From: Alphaproteobacteria bacterium UBA6149
GTDB lineage: Bacteria; Pseudomonadota; Alphaproteobacteria; Rickettsiales; UBA998
Reading direction: 5' to 3'
Assembly: GCA_002423155.1 (NCBI GenBank)
Contig: DIUV01000059.1
Location: 1-13,531 of the forward strand
DNA length: 13,531 nucleotides
Positions 13,476 to 13,531 of this stretch are shown here, piece after piece (within the stretch, counting starts at the first letter, position 1; every line of letters begins with the position of its first letter). The translations under genes were made by a program, and so were the position numbers. The notes beneath the pieces were generated by a model. The model was given only the letters and a program-made list of their open reading frames with translations. It had not been told where the DNA came from and ran no database searches.

Positions 13476-13531
13476 TTAAACTTAAAAAGGCTTATATTGT
13501 ATATCTATCTGTATTAAAACAACTCTCCGTC

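Noticed and set aside
13490..13522. Possible dif-like XerC/XerD site in the AT-rich stretch near the window end
   Set aside because: It contains a TGTATA core, but the flanking halves do not resemble dif arms with the right spacing, and xerC itself lies at the other end of the window.

Overview
This window is about 13.5 kb of moderately AT-rich bacterial chromosome and is best explained as an alphaproteobacterium. The main clue is a gene of the ELM1 (mitochondrial fission) family coupled to greA and near trxB, a combination typical of that class. Supporting clues are an endonuclease-type MutL with its CNHGRP tail, a single YggT-family protein, and a murG gene stranded away from the usual division/cell-wall cluster. 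Scattered murG, several copies of a palindromic intergenic repeat and one broken small gene would fit a Rickettsiales, Holosporales or Micavibrionales-like lineage, but the sequence alone does not fix the order.

Layout. Bases 1-159 hold a short palindromic repeat and no gene. xerC (160-1095, minus) is preceded by a 49-codon ORF that overlaps its start by 8 bases. A divergent intergenic region leads into a plus-strand run: mutL (TTG start), purU, a yggT-family membrane protein, a small ORF broken by an in-frame TAA, an unrecognised 112-aa protein, and murG. murG ends tail to tail with trxB, the two stop codons overlapping by 4 bases. The rest is on the minus strand. In transcription order from the right it is a CcmI/CycH-like TPR membrane protein, a 1014-aa multidomain protease-like protein, greA, elm1 (overlapping greA), ahpC and trxB. 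ahpC and trxB each have a recognisable promoter-like sequence. A nested palindromic repeat lies between ahpC and trxB, a chain of three hairpins lies between greA and the large protease gene, and a 100-bp palindromic repeat closes the window.

How the genes fit together. Most are housekeeping genes: chromosome dimer resolution (xerC), mismatch repair (mutL), formyl-folate/purine metabolism (purU), peptidoglycan synthesis (murG), transcript elongation (greA) and thiol-based peroxide defence (ahpC with trxB).

The exceptional gene is the 1014-aa protein at 9708-12752. Reading its translation gives a subtilisin/kexin-like (S8) domain whose usual catalytic Asp position holds Glu, a P-domain-like segment, an alpha-SNAP/TPR-like helical segment, and a segment matching the chemotaxis deamidase CheD. 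Thr720, Cys726 and His743 reproduce the CheD Thr/Cys/His active-site spacing exactly. It has no signal peptide and sits 41 bases downstream of a membrane-anchored TPR gene. A protease-deamidase fusion of this kind is the best candidate here for an undescribed system. Its function and targets are unknown.

The repeats at the two ends of the window and between ahpC and trxB share one terminal motif, CTCTCCGT(C/T)GTCAT. They look like one modular family, with the left-end copy an exact internal-deletion form of the right-end copy.
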